A stretch of DNA of 64,000 bases from Anthracocystis setariae (taxonomy: Eukaryota > Basidiomycota > Ustilaginomycetes > Ustilaginales > Ustilaginaceae): positions 248,001 to 312,000 of the forward strand of contig CAKMXJ010000018.1 of NCBI GenBank assembly GCA_928724745.1, read 5' to 3'. The translations under genes and the position numbers were made by a program. The notes under the pieces are model-generated. The model worked only from the letters and a program-made list of their open reading frames with translations, did no database searches and was not told the origin of the DNA. Each line of letters opens with the position of its first letter. Positions within the stretch are counted from its first letter, which is position 1. Below are positions 1 through 11,410 of this stretch, in pieces.

Positions 1-3000
1 AGACGGACGACGGATCGGAACGGCCTTGCTGCCCTGCTTCACCGCAAAGAAGGATGGATCACAAATCGACGGTGTCTCCTCCTGCGCTTGCTGACCCCAG
101 TCGGGAAGCGTCGGTCGCTTGAAGCTGGCTGACCCTCCGAAGGCCTGAGCCTTCCTTGCCCACGAAGGGACAAAGGATGGCGCATCAGCCGTGAAGTGCG
201 ACCCATGCGACACAGCCCGTGGCTGCTGGCCGAAGTCTTGCGGAAGGAAGGGAGGCGGACCATGCCTGGCCAGCGAGCTGAAGCCTCGCAATGGACCTTC
301 GATACTAGCTGCCGATGGCCTCGGCCGAGGAGGGCTAGTGCCATACACATCGAGGTGGTCTTCTTCGCTGGCATAGTCGATGGGTCCGTATCGAGTTCGC
401 TTTTCACGCCCCTGCAGCTCACGATCCTCAGCTCCCCCTTCAGGCTCATCGCCAGGAGACTGTGGCGAAGCGCCATTCGAGTTGACTCTGACCATGTCTG
501 GAAGGGGCAGACGGACACCGTCAGGAGCTTGGAAAGTGAATGCGCCAGGCGTGAAGGCCGGTGCGGCCACATTGAGATGAGGAGCACTGCCACTGTGTGG
601 CACGCCGAGAGCAGATCCAAAGCTCGAGGTTTTGATGCTAGGCAGCCGGAAGTGACCAGTCTCGGCTGCCTCGGTTGTGTCTTTGCTGCTTGCAACTGGA
701 GCAGAGACGGCCCTATTCGCGAGAGCGTTGCCACCAAATGTGAACTCTTTGGCATCCGGATTCAGCATCGAGATGCCAGACACTCGTCCAAGGGTGCTGA
801 GCTGGGGCAAGGCATGGCTCGGACGAGCCTCGGCATCGAACGATGGTTTCGATGGAGGGAAGCGAAAGTCTTGGCTCAGACCAGACCCGCCACTTTGACG
901 CCATCGGCGATCGGCATGACCAAAGGTCTGGTTGTCGTCCATGTCCGACAATGCCTCGTCCGAGGGGTTGCTGATGATATCTTGCTGCTGCATGCGTCGT
1001 GGGAGGGTGTGATGACGACCTTGAGGGAGGTTGAACTGGTGGCGACTTTGATCGAGCAGGTCGGTTTCTCCGATACTGCTGCTAGGCAAAGTGTTGTTCG
1101 TGTCGGCACGGGCCCTTTGACGAGCTTTCCTTTCGAGCCTAGCAGCGCGCTCTGCAGCGCGATGCTGTCTGCGCAGAATACGTTCTTCCCTGGCAGCTTC
1201 CTCGTCAGAAGGGTTGCTGAACTTGTCATCGGAGGGGGTGAGGGAGTCCCGAAGACTATCAGTGCCGTCGGACAGCTCGTAATCATCACGATGATCGCCA
1301 TCATCGCCAAAGGCAGACATGTGAGCACTGGTTTGGCGCCGGTGCCAGTGTTGCGCGCCAAATTCGTAGTTGTCCTCTTCAAAATCGGATGCGTCAGCAT
1401 CTTCGCTCGGATTGGTGCGGATCTCGAGGTCATCTTGATCCCCCAACAGCTCGCCGTCTTCGTCGCCGTCACGACGAGAGGTGCTTACCGAGACCCGTGA
1501 TACCTGTCGGACATGGCGTTTCGACTGCTTGATGCGAGCTGCCTGATCTTGTTCCCGCTCGAAGTCGTAACCAAAGCCCCTGCCAAGGTCCTTCCAGCTG
1601 CGGCTTTCAGAGTCTTTGGAGTCGCCGCACGCTACCGCTGCAGCCGAAAGCTCTGCGTACTGCTCTTCGGCGTCATCCTCGGTGATTTGAGCCAGCACAA
1701 GCTCGACGCGGCCGATCACCGCTTCGGAGTCGGAAAGAGGCTTCTCGGGCAAGTCGTGGGTCTCTGAAGGAGGTTTGGAAGGACCCTCGTCCGAGTTGGT
1801 ACGGATCATGTTGAGGGCATTGAAAACTTCTGGGCCGAAGGGCCCTCCAGAGCTTGGCAAGCCAAGCGACATGGTGTGATGGTGCTTGGGTTGAGGCGAG
1901 AGGTGCAAGTCGTTACTCTCTGCGCGACGTCGCGCGAATGTCTCGCGTAATCGTTTCGGAAGTTCGAATGGCAGGCGACCGAATGGTCTGGATGCATTGC
2001 CGAGGGCATCTGGCCCCTCTTGGCGAGTAGGGTGATTCGGATCGTCTCTGGCTGTCTGCTGAGACTGCAAGAAGCGGTTGAGTTTGAGAGAAACCATGTC
2101 AGGATCGGCTGGATGGGAGATGGAGAGGCTGCGGCCTTTATGATCGCCATTGAGGGTGGCAAGCTGGGATGGTAGTAATGCCTTGGGTCGAGGCAGGGAT
2201 GAGAATGCAGCCTGCTCGGCGGCGACGGCAGCGGCGGCAGCAGCAGCCTCAGCTTTGATTTGTTGCTCTTCGAGGCGCATCTCCCAATACTCGTCCCAGG
2301 CACTCATCCCGGGCAGGTAGATCTCGATGGTGTCCGGCAGTCCCATGGAGGATGGCCAAGGCTCAGGGTGGATCTCGCAAGAGGTGAAAGCGTCCTGTGG
2401 CGGATCGATGCACGCCTCATGGTCGTGCTCTTCTGGTGATAAAGGCGCTCGCTTGATCCACTGTTGGCGTATGAGGGCAGACGCACGGGCGTGACGTCGC
2501 TTGACAGCCTCATCATTGCTTGGTTCTGCAGTCTTGTCATCGTCGTCAATGGCATCTGATCGAAGCATGTCTACTTGCTGCTGCGCTAGGATCTGCTCGT
2601 CTTCGGATCGAGGCTGTTCGCTTGGAAGCGACACGGTGATCTTCCTTTTGGGCTTATTGGAGGCCAAGCTGGCAGCGAACGCGGCCGGGTTCATCGATAT
2701 GGATGGAGTTGAATTATGGCCGAACGTTTTGAGCGGTGTGACAGGCTGAATGCCCTTTCCTTTCCTCATGAAGCCGCCAGGACGAGGTACAGCGAGGTTG
2801 GGTTGGCCTGTAGGCATCGCGAACGGGCTGGCAGAGATAGGCGTGCCCGGGGAGAGGGGCGATGGTGAAGCTGCAAAGCCAGATTGCTGGGGCATATTGG
2901 TCATGACAGGAGGCATAGCTAAGAAAGCGGGTAGACCGGTCAGCTGGACGCTGCCCGGATTCATGCCATGCCCGAGTCTGTATCCTGGATTGGGTGAGCG

Positions 3001-3459
3001 CGAAGGGCTCGACATGATGGATGGAGGACCACCATGATGATAATGTGTGGGAGGCGCTTGAGGCTTGAAAGCGGCTGCGCCGACTCGACCTGGAACAAAA
3101 GGACGAGAGTTGGCGCTCATATGAATCATGCCGCCTGGAACACCGCCTGCCGGCATCATTTGATTTTGAATCTGGGCAAGCTGTGAAAGAAAAGAGATGG
3201 AGGGAATTGGGCTTGTCAGTCAGTCGTATACGTCGAATGGTGCCATTGCCTCGGTCCAGATGGGGACAAAACTCACTGCTGCTGGTTGGAAGGGCTGGAT
3301 AGCGGAATCGTGGTGAGCATCCACATAGGATGATTGCTGCGAGACCGTTGGCAGCACATTGATAGGTGAAGGCTGACGCGTGGCAAATGTGATGCTGTTG
3401 GCCGCACCACCGCCTGGTTGGAACACGGGCGCAGAAACGTTGAGAGTCGAGCCGTCCAT
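1..3459 (-). CDS. upa2: Multi-PAM2 scaffold protein, Upa2-like; 5' part only
   Basis: Two exons are visible: 3459-3277 and 3180-1, with an intron at 3276-3181 (GTGAGT donor, CACAG acceptor, phase 0). The second exon stays open for 1060 codons and runs off the left edge, so 1121 residues are seen. PAM2-type peptides (consensus LNxxAxxFxP, bound by the MLLE domain of poly(A)-binding protein) lie at residues 6-15 (LNVSAPVFQP), 867-876 (LNPDAKEFTF), 930-939 (LNVAAPAFTP) and 1057-1066 (FTADAPSFVP); a weaker one is at 82-91. The rest is low-complexity, acidic and Ser-rich, with an Ala run near residue 360-375. Known: Ustilago Upa2 is a very long, four-PAM2 protein that acts with the RNA-binding protein Rrm4 on transport endosomes. 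Inference: this is its orthologue; the coiled coil and C-terminal motif expected for Upa2 would lie outside the window. Another multi-PAM2 protein is the main alternative. Confidence 0.65.
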
Positions 3460-3872
3460 GTTGCACTACTTTGCCAAAGCGGTCAGCCAGTTGCGGCGAC
3501 CAGGGTAACAAATAGATAGCACTGCTGATACAGCCACGAACCCGAGGCACTTGTTGCTAGCAGGCGTGGTCTAGATGGTTACCATGTAGCAAGTGTGGCC
3601 GAGTGTGAAGCTGGTCAGGAAGAGTAGCAAAGAAGCGTGTGCACCGAGCTGAGTGGGATCGAGAACGCCTCTGGGCTGTTTGTGTCGTCTTGATGTCTAA
3701 GAATGTTGCGGTGAACGAGATGGTGTAAGAGAAGGATGACGAGGGAAGCAAAGCCAAGGTATGAGTGGGCCCGCCCGCACGCCCACCTCTGTGTCAAGCT
3801 TGTCGTTGTGAGTCGAAGCCACACAGGAACCGGAAGCAGTCTGTGCAGCTTGAGCTCAATCTTTTGCGCAGG

Positions 3873-3920
3873 CGTGCGTGAGTGCGTGAGTGCGTGAGTG
3901 CGTGAGTGCGTGAGTACGTG
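3873..3920. repeat. Tandem 8-mer repeat (GTGCGTGA)n
   Basis: About five to six near-perfect copies of GTGCGTGA follow one another, decaying to GTACGTGT at the right end. Confidence 0.85.
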
Positions 3921-4040
3921 TGTGAAGGCGAGTGAAGAGTGCGAGTGTTGCGTGCATGCACTTTTGAGCGTGACTTTAGCAAGGGCGAGCCAAGTGACCG
4001 CTCAAGAACATGTTGGACATGCAGCACATGCATAGAGCAC

Positions 4041-4042
<2 letters not shown>

Positions 4043-4071
<29 letters not shown>
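4043..4071. repeat. Poly(T) tract
   Basis: A run of 29 T residues; a homopolymer of this length is prone to length error or polymorphism. Confidence 0.9.
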
Positions 4072-4571
4072 GGTTTCATTTCTTGGATCGGCTCTTCCAA
4101 GTTTGCGGGACAATTGCATCCCCGTATCTTGCTTCAAATCAAGGAACAGAGAGAGGAAACGATGGCCTACAGGCATCATTTGGGAACGAGAACAGACAGG
4201 AGGCTGTTTCAACCTGGTCAAAAGGTCAAGGATTGCGGAAGAAACGCTTTCGGAGCAGCGAAATGGGATCGACAGCGTGCATGTTTCAGAGTTGGTCAAA
4301 ATCGACGCGCCGCGTTGAGTGCAGAGTGACACTCGGCAAACACCGACGAGACCAACACTTACACTTTGATTCGACGCATTTTTGTGATTTCTGGTGGATT
4401 TGATTCGGCCGGATTTTTGGTTGTGCGCCGCCCAAATGTGGAGAAAGGAAGCTGCATTGCCGAAATCCGACGTTTCGGCTGAGATGAGTTGGTTGCTTTG
4501 CTCCTGATCGATTCGGTTTCGGAACCTCCGCTTTGACCAGTACCAACATCGCGACTCGGATCACTTTGTCG

Positions 4572-5501
4572 ATGACAAAGCTCGTTCTATCGGCGTCCAA
4601 TTCGGATCTGCTCCGGCACATTGCCAAAGACGGCGGATCCGACCACCACGCCATCAAATCGCTTCGAGATGCTCTCGCTGACCAGCCCGAGCACGCAACC
4701 ATGACGGCGCAAAGTCCAGCAGTGCCTGAGGCATCTACCACTAGCATTTCGACTCGGATCGTTCTAGATCACAGACTGCTCATCGGTATTGCGTCTTGGG
4801 CACGAGATGACCGTAAGCTACAGCACGACGAAGCCGCTAAACTCAAGCTATCCAGTCTGGTCATCGGCTCCGCCGTCTTCTCCCCACCCAAGCCTGTCTT
4901 CCAACGATCCAAACACCTCGACGAATCGCTGGCAGCCATCCGTCGAGCCCAAGAAGAGGCCGAATACCAACGCATGTCCTCCACAACCATAGCCGCTGCC
5001 GCCACCACACCTTTCAAGATCCCCTCATCCTACGTCAACATTTCCGGCGTCGACCCAACACTATCCCTATCCCAGCGCATCTCGTCCCAATCCGGCGCGA
5101 TCCACACGAACCCCTCGAATAAGCTTGTAGTACAAGGAGAAGAGCAAGCATGGAAGGATGCCCAACGTCAACTCAGTGTCCTCCTGAATATCTTTCTATC
5201 CACGCTGGCCACCGCAACTGCAGCTTGGTGGGCCAGCGCCAACGCAAGTGTTGCGCACAAGGTGCTGTTAAGCATGTCGGCCGCAATCGTAACAGTCATC
5301 GCAGAGGTGGTGCTGTACAGCAGGTATCAAGTCTACGTCAACCAAAGTAAAAAGATCAAAGATGGCAGGATCAAGGGCTCAGATGTCAAAAACCGTGTCA
5401 GTGCGATACAAGGGTTCAAGCCATTGCAGCTGCAATCAATCGCAGGGATAGCATCCTCTAACGGCAAAGCCGAAACCAAGTCAGATCCAGCGCCGTCATG
5501 A
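4572..5501 (+). CDS. vma12: V-ATPase assembly factor, VMA12/TMEM199 family
   Basis: A 309-residue protein. Vma12 (Vph2) is an ER membrane protein that, with Vma21 and Vma22, assembles the Vo sector of the vacuolar proton ATPase. The family signature is the C-terminal half: a cytosolic stretch ending in EEQAWKDAQRQLS leads straight into two close hydrophobic segments, about residues 203-223 (VLLNIFLSTLATATAAWW) and 231-256, followed by a basic tail. The open frame extends upstream only through a non-ATG codon, so the ATG at 4572 is the start. Its 3' end faces the ARMT1-like gene with only 121 bases between stop codons. The N-terminal 190 residues are poorly conserved, as usual for the family. 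Confidence 0.75.
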   Translation: MTKLVLSASNSDLLRHIAKDGGSDHHAIKSLRDALADQPEHATMTAQSPAVPEASTTSISTRIVLDHRLLIGIASWARDDRKLQHDEAAKLKLSSLVIGSAVFSPPKPVFQRSKHLDESLAAIRRAQEEAEYQRMSSTTIAAAATTPFKIPSSYVNISGVDPTLSLSQRISSQSGAIHTNPSNKLVVQGEEQAWKDAQRQLSVLLNIFLSTLATATAAWWASANASVAHKVLLSMSAAIVTVIAEVVLYSRYQVYVNQSKKIKDGRIKGSDVKNRVSAIQGFKPLQLQSIAGIASSNGKAETKSDPAPS

Positions 5502-5622
5502 TGGCTTTTGCACACACGACCATCTTCACAACACATCCTCACAATGAATATCTTTTAAATTGATTCTGCGAGATTGGAGCAAAGTCGTGCCTTCCTTATC
5601 TACAGCTTCTCGTTCTTGCTTT

Positions 5623-7547
5623 CTACTCACTCTTCGGACAGTATTGCACGACAGCCCACTTGCCGTCAACACGCCACTTGGCATCCTGCGCCTCAACCTC
5701 AGCCTCCTGGCCCTCCTTCAATCCAACACAAACGTCCGCCTTGTTTGTCCTCAGCGCCAAGATCTCGATGGTTCCGCCAAGCGGTCCTAGCGCCTCCTTG
5801 AAGCTGGTCGTCGATTTCCACGTAGCATCCGAGGTGAGCTTGCGGTAGTTGAGATCTCCCTTGAAGATGACCAGATCGCTCTTGATCCTAAGCTCGTTGT
5901 GCAACTCGGGCGCATAGGTCGCCATGTTGGCGTACGAGACAGGCTGAGTCCAGAATCCGTTGGATGCGCCAGTGTCGGCACCAAGCGGAGTATCAAGAGG
6001 AACGGCAAGCTTGAAGCGGCCTGTTTCCATGTGCTTCATCCATCTCCTCACCATAGCCTGAACCGGAGTCTGCGAAGACGGAGTCTCGTCCTTGACGGTG
6101 GTCGAACGTCCACGACCGTGTCGCTCGTCGTCGCCATTCGGCTCTTCGTCGTGGATGGAAAGGGAAGAGAAGCGAGAGCTGTCCATGACGTACGATCTCG
6201 AAGGCGAGATGGTCTGCGAACGTGCGTTCTTGAAGTACGCTGGGTCCATCTGGAAGTTCCGGCTACCAGCGGGAGCACGGCCACGACCCGTCGAGTCGAC
6301 ACTGCCATCCCGGGCCTGCAGATGCAAGCTACCGGGAGGATGAGGCGAGCGACCGCGGTCCTGACTGTCGGCCATCTGAAGCGAGCGAGAGCCGGCTGGC
6401 TGCGCGCCCTGACCACCAGATGCATTGAAAGAGTACTTGGAAGGGTCTGCCTGCAGGTCACGGCTTCGGCTGATGCTGCGGTGACGGTCCTGACCGGCAT
6501 CCTGACGTGCAAAGAAGCTGGGCTCGAGAAGAGACTCGATCGTGTGACGGAAGTCGGGTGGGGTCACGTCCGAGACAAACCAGGGCATATTCTTTGGATG
6601 GAAGATCACCTCGGCGACGTGAGGCGTGGTCAAGAGCCAGTCGGCAAAGATCATGTCGGTGACAAGCTCGAAACCGGAGTTGTCGAGCACAATGTCGATG
6701 CGGCCATCCTTGAGCGAAGAAATCTTGTTCCAGGCCTTGTCGAGGTCATTGGCGAGAATGAATTTGCTGCGAGCCTCCTGCTGCTCCTTGCCGGTGGTTT
6801 GGAGTGCCTGAAGATCCGAGTACGATAGATTGGTAAGCAAGCTCAGATCGGTGGCGTTACCCCAGAGAGACATCTGAGCCATCTCGTGGAACAAGACTTG
6901 GCGACCTTGAGGAGTAGACTCAGGACCTTGATGCCCCGAAACCGACTTGGCAACCAGCTCTTCGATGGTAGCAGCCAGGGCGCTGATGGCAGTTCCTGAG
7001 CTTTTGAAGGTGTCGAGCTTGGTCTTGGAGAAAGGATCGTACTGCTTCCAGTGCTGGCTTCGAGCAAAGAAGGTCCTGAGCAAGCGGTAGAGGTAGCACT
7101 CGGCGAAAAGCCATGGGGCCTGAAACCAGGTCCACTTTTCCTTTTCGATGATCTGGTCAAAGAGCTCGGTCGAGGGACCCTGGTCGGCATCCTGGCCGGC
7201 TACGACGTTGATGGGATCGAGGGTACGGTCACGACTCATGTCATGTTTGAGTGCGGCGATCTTTTCGATGATCTGCTTGCCCTCTTCGATCTTGGCGGAC
7301 TGGTTGGTGCGCGAGTAAGAAAGAGCATGGTTGGCGCTGTAAATGCCGTCGATGACTTGGGTGAGGATGGCGGGCCACCGATGGACGGTCGATTCGTAAG
7401 CAAAGCTACCACGAGCAAAGAGCAGAACGAGAACAGGCGGTGGTCAGTGGCTTGATGCCAAACACAGCCATTGGTCCATGGTCTTGAAGGCACTTACCTA
7501 GACTTGTCTTTAGCCGACGAAGGGGCAACAGGCGGAGACCAGACCAT
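5623..7547 (-). CDS. ARMT1/DUF89 damage-control metal-dependent phosphatase
   Basis: A 610-residue protein from two exons, 7547-7498 and 7405-5623, with a 92-base intron (GTAAGT donor, GGTAG acceptor, phase 2). Splicing is needed to reach the N-terminus MVWSPPVAPSSAKDKSSFAY, which is typical of the family; a start at the internal MSRDRT would remove conserved sequence. The DUF89 fold is a metal-dependent phosphatase proposed to remove damaged phospho-metabolites; yeast YMR027W is a homologue. Visible active-site motifs are DNSGFELVTD (D258-N259) and FKGDLNYRKL (K532, D534). An Arg/Ser-rich insertion of about 150 residues (317-464) splits the fold between these motifs and holds five short SRxLQ-D-like repeats. 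The next gene upstream, PSP1-like, lies on the same strand about 1 kb away. Confidence 0.82.
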
Positions 7548-8578
7548 CGTTGCTCAGTGTACTTGCGTGAAAGAAAAGATGTAGAAGCCCCTACTAGTGG
7601 ATTAGATAGACCAAGGAGAGGATGGAATGCTTTTGAGCCTCTTTGTAGAAGCTAGTGCTGATGAGCCAAGGGATGTGGAAGATGGTGGAGGGAGGTTTGT
7701 CGAATGGAACGGCGAAGAATGCCGCTCGACTGATTGGCTGTAGGGTGACTTGGCACGGGCCAAAGGCGTCTCAGAGTAGCTGTGGACTGTGGACTGTGGA
7801 TTGTAGTTGCATTCTAACACGTAGCTGCCATTATTTTGGCGGGATGAATCTGGACAGACAGGCAGGTAACTACTCTACTGTAGCTCTCTGTGGCTCGTGC
7901 AGGGTCACATGAGCCTCACGTCAAATTGCTCGCAGCCACATGCTCAACTGAAACAGTACGTTACGTCGTGCCGCCCATGTTCCTTCAGTCGGCCAATTCC
8001 GAAATCGAGTCCCACCTCAGCCTCCCGACCTCCCTTCCTGCTGTCGTTGCAGTCACAGCTGCTGCACCATATAGCGTCCATTTTAGCGTCGCAAACGCAT
8101 GTTGCTGTCGAAACCGGTCTGAAATCGTCTACCAACGCAGGCAAGATCCGCAAATGTTCAGGGTCCAGCCAAATACAGAGCACAAACTCCAAACACCAAT
8201 CCCTGCCCATCTCCTGTTTATTTCACTACTACTCTTTTTTTTTGGGCACATTTTTTCTTCCTTCGATTATTCAAAGGCAGAGAGGGTTTGCAAAGCTCGC
8301 TGCTCCTCGGTGCTATCCAGTCCATCTTGACGTCGCTACACTCGAATAGCTAGCTGCCTGACCGAGGCGAACCGCCGACTGTCATACTTGAGACATGGTG
8401 TAAAGTCTCGACGCTGCATTGCATTACGAACCAGGGTCTGCTGGCAAATGAAGGATTACAATAAGTACCATACAAAACAGGTCTCAGACGAGCGTGCCTC
8501 GAGCCCATCGTCATGATCTCATCGTGTCGTCGAGCGAGAAGTCCAGCTCACTCTCGGCTTAGCAGAGGTGGTGCAACT
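7548..8578. promoter_or_regulatory. Intergenic region upstream of the ARMT1-like gene
   Basis: Lies between two minus-strand genes, so it should hold the PSP1-like gene's 3' UTR (right) and the ARMT1-like promoter (left). No upstream ATG occurs on the minus strand for about 260 bases before the ARMT1 start. I see no coding region, RNA gene or strong repeat. Confidence 0.45.
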
Positions 8579-11410
8579 TCAACCCATGCCGGCGCCACTC
8601 GGATGGCCAAGGTGGCACATCCAGATCCTCGTCTTGTACAGCCTGAAAAGCTCCTTGACCAAATCACGAAAGTCGACACGCATGCTGGCCGTGTAGTAGA
8701 ACGTCAGCTTGCGCCTGTCCCACTGCATCTCGGCGGCTACAACGCTCATCGGCAAGCCTCGCTGCACCACCTTCGAGATGCACAGCTGCAACGCGCGCTC
8801 CTCGTCGTGCGCCTTGGCCAGAAGCGTGCTGGTGTCGGCTGGCGTAGCTTTGGTGAAAAGTCGCTTGGGATTGATCGTTCGCATCGGTCGGGTGCCCATC
8901 GCATTCGAGCCTCCAGTTGCAAATGCACTGGCGCCACTGATCGTGGAGGAGGGCGAACCGTGTTGGCCAGAAGCCGTCGAGCCAGTCTCGTCTCCACTGC
9001 CAGGCATGCCCATGGAACCCCCATGCACGCCCGTTGCGCCCACAGTAGCCGTCCCAATCGTCAGGTCCGACTGGTGAGCAAGGAAGGCTTGCACCTGCTC
9101 CACCGTGATGCTGTCGTTGACCACCGTGCCCAGATCCTTTCCGCGGTCTGCTTCCACTATGACCAGATCGCCACGTCGAATTGGCTCGCGATCTCGCATC
9201 GACGGCGATTGAGATGGCGACGTCGACCGAAAGAAGAGATCGGTACGCCCTTGCTTGAACTCGACAATGTAAAGCGACGTGTCCCGCGCCAAGCTTGACA
9301 GCGGTACTCCCTTGCCTAGATCCTGCAATTCGCCGCCTGTCGTGCCTGCGTTGAACATGGGTCCTCCGCCTCCTCCCATGCCTCCAGGAGGTCCCATCGA
9401 CGAAGGCGGCATAGGACCAAGAGCAGCCAAGCTCGAGAAAGTCAGATCGTTGACCGAGAGTGCTGAGCCGACACCGGGAGCCGGCAGACCGACCATGGGC
9501 GGACCATAAGGAAGCTGTTGCGGCACAGCAAAGGGAGGCATGAATGCCACTTGAGGTGCGAAACGTTGACCTTGGGGCACAGTACCATAGCCACCAAGTC
9601 CTCCAGGTCCTGCGCCGGAAAGACCACCGAGCTGATCCGGCATCAACGGAGTCGATGGCTGGGCGATCGCGAACGACTTTGCCTGCGCTGACAAGCCTTG
9701 GCCGGTGCCTGCTGTACCAGACCCACTTCGAAGGCCACTCGGGGAAGTCCCAGGACTGGCGCGCACAGTTCGCGTGCCTTCCGGCTGGCTGTCAAAGATC
9801 GAGGTCGTGGCCAGACCAGAGGGATGCTGGCGAGACCGGACATCGCTTCCGCCAATCGACGTCTGTCGCAGTTGCCTCGTCATCTCAGCAAACGTTCGCT
9901 GATCTTCATCTCCCGGCGAACGAGCCGCCATCTGCGACGGCGTCATAATGTCCCAGCTAGCTGACAGGCTGTCTACGCCGCCGCGATTGCCACGGTGAGA
10001 GTCAGCAAAACCAAACGATCCCGCACGGAAATTGCCATATCCTCCATTATCAAATGCAGACGGCATCGAGGCTGCACTCAGACCTGCATCAGTCGCACGG
10101 TGCGTTGGCACACGTCGTTGGTCTCCCGAAGATCTCGCACCGCCATCCCTACGAGAAGATGGGTCGAAATCGAGATCACCGGCAAGGTCATCCACGGAGA
10201 GGGCGAGGCTGCCGCCGGCAAACGGATTGAAGCTGCCAGGAGTGACGCTGCTGACGCTGCGGTCCCTGCCCTGGATGGTGTTTCGTGGCCAACCTCTGTC
10301 ATTGGCCGGGGACTGACCGCTGCCGCTGCCTTCATCAAACGAGGTGCCCAGGTCGAAACCGATCGCACATCGATGGCCACCAATGACTCCCGCCGACTCT
10401 CGAATGGGCCCCGCGCCAGCTACAGAATGGCGTCGAGACTCGCCACCGGGGGCCGGACGCTGCAACTCTTCGACGGCTGTGTCGGGATAGGACGAGGCCT
10501 CTGGAAGGTCAAAGCCAGCGCCAAAGGGCGGCGATGATGTAGCTTGAAAGCTCGTGCTATGCGTGCGGGTTGGTCGGAGTGAAGCTTCGGAAAAGTCAAT
10601 GCCAAGATCATGGAAACCGGCAGGGGAGCTGAGAAAGGGCGATGGCGACGCGGGCTCCGGTTTGGATCGAACAAATGAGGCCGAGAAACCGCGCTGCAAG
10701 GGAGGCATGGGCCTCTGTGAAGCGGCGTTGGCTTGATTGCCATTGACTGCTGCTTGCGTACCCCGATCCTCCCAGATGGTTCGGGAAGGGATACCTGCGG
10801 CCGGGGCGATTCGACCTGCTGCATTACTTGCCCATCGGTCTACAAAGGACGCCCCATTGCCATGCAGGGCGAGTGCGGCAGCGCTGGAGGCAGAGCGGTG
10901 GCGGGATGCACGCATCGCCTGTTCTACCTGGGCATACGCCGGATTGGGGTCAAAGCCCAGCGTCGAGCCGCGACGACTTTCATTGTGAGGCGAACCTTCC
11001 TCCTGCATCGTAGCGAGAACGCCGCCGGTTCTAGATGCAAGCGATGACCTCGCCTCCTGCGATCCATCTAGCGGGTGGGGGGATCTTGCAACTCCGGCGC
11101 GCGAGAGTGAAGCCTGCTGCTCCTGTCGACTTTGGGCGAGACCGGGACTGATGTCGAGCTTCAGTCCAGAAGGAGGAGCGGAGGCGCCGTCGACGGAAGT
11201 GGCCGGCGAGGTGCCGTGGCGTACCTCATCGCCATTGAGCGAGGCGGGATGAGACGGATTCGACGGCGTAGGAGAAGAGCCGGAAGAGCTAGACGAGTTG
11301 TGCTGTCGGCTTTCCTCTTGGCCTCTAGAAGATGGCTGGCAAGAGTCCGAAATGACCCGAGAGCCAGCTTGAAACTCCCGCGGACGAGCTAGCTCGCTGA
11401 TCTCTGTCAT
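8579..11410 (-). CDS. PSP1 C-terminal domain protein
   Basis: A single-exon protein of 943 residues starting at the ATG 11410. The last ~90 residues are a clear PSP1 domain: DEERALQLCISKVVQRGLP, MQWDRRKLTFYY, VDFRDLVKELFRLYKTRIWM. PSP1 was found in yeast as a suppressor of DNA polymerase alpha mutants; bacterial relatives (RicT/YaaT) act in RNA processing and sporulation complexes, so the biochemical role in fungi is unsettled. The segment before it (about residues 735-800, SSLARDTSLYIVEFKQGRTDLFF and DLVIVEADRGKDLGTVV) is the usual N-terminal lead-in of the domain. The first ~700 residues are Ser/Gly/Pro-rich and probably disordered. Upstream there is a TATA-like box and an ATG-poor leader (see 11411-12061). 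Confidence 0.8.
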   Translation of the reverse strand: MTEISELARPREFQAGSRVISDSCQPSSRGQEESRQHNSSSSSGSSPTPSNPSHPASLNGDEVRHGTSPATSVDGASAPPSGLKLDISPGLAQSRQEQQASLSRAGVARSPHPLDGSQEARSSLASRTGGVLATMQEEGSPHNESRRGSTLGFDPNPAYAQVEQAMRASRHRSASSAAALALHGNGASFVDRWASNAAGRIAPAAGIPSRTIWEDRGTQAAVNGNQANAASQRPMPPLQRGFSASFVRSKPEPASPSPFLSSPAGFHDLGIDFSEASLRPTRTHSTSFQATSSPPFGAGFDLPEASSYPDTAVEELQRPAPGGESRRHSVAGAGPIRESAGVIGGHRCAIGFDLGTSFDEGSGSGQSPANDRGWPRNTIQGRDRSVSSVTPGSFNPFAGGSLALSVDDLAGDLDFDPSSRRDGGARSSGDQRRVPTHRATDAGLSAASMPSAFDNGGYGNFRAGSFGFADSHRGNRGGVDSLSASWDIMTPSQMAARSPGDEDQRTFAEMTRQLRQTSIGGSDVRSRQHPSGLATTSIFDSQPEGTRTVRASPGTSPSGLRSGSGTAGTGQGLSAQAKSFAIAQPSTPLMPDQLGGLSGAGPGGLGGYGTVPQGQRFAPQVAFMPPFAVPQQLPYGPPMVGLPAPGVGSALSVNDLTFSSLAALGPMPPSSMGPPGGMGGGGGPMFNAGTTGGELQDLGKGVPLSSLARDTSLYIVEFKQGRTDLFFRSTSPSQSPSMRDREPIRRGDLVIVEADRGKDLGTVVNDSITVEQVQAFLAHQSDLTIGTATVGATGVHGGSMGMPGSGDETGSTASGQHGSPSSTISGASAFATGGSNAMGTRPMRTINPKRLFTKATPADTSTLLAKAHDEERALQLCISKVVQRGLPMSVVAAEMQWDRRKLTFYYTASMRVDFRDLVKELFRLYKTRIWMCHLGHPSGAGMG

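Larger units (their letters stand above)
3460..4571. promoter_or_regulatory. Divergent intergenic region between the multi-PAM2 gene and VMA12-like gene
   Basis: No credible coding region is seen. It must contain the promoters of both flanking genes. It holds an 8-base tandem repeat (3873-3920) and a 29-base T run (4043-4071). Open frames here translate to repeat-derived or basic low-complexity sequence. Confidence 0.5.

Noticed and set aside
196..1500. 434-codon plus-strand frame
   Set aside because: Antisense to the multi-PAM2 coding exon; no family resemblance.
3181..3276. Frame continuing MED-like peptide VSFVPIWTEAMAPFDVYD after the first multi-PAM2 exon
   Set aside because: This is read-through of the intron; splicing at GTGAGT/CACAG gives a frame open for 1060 codons.
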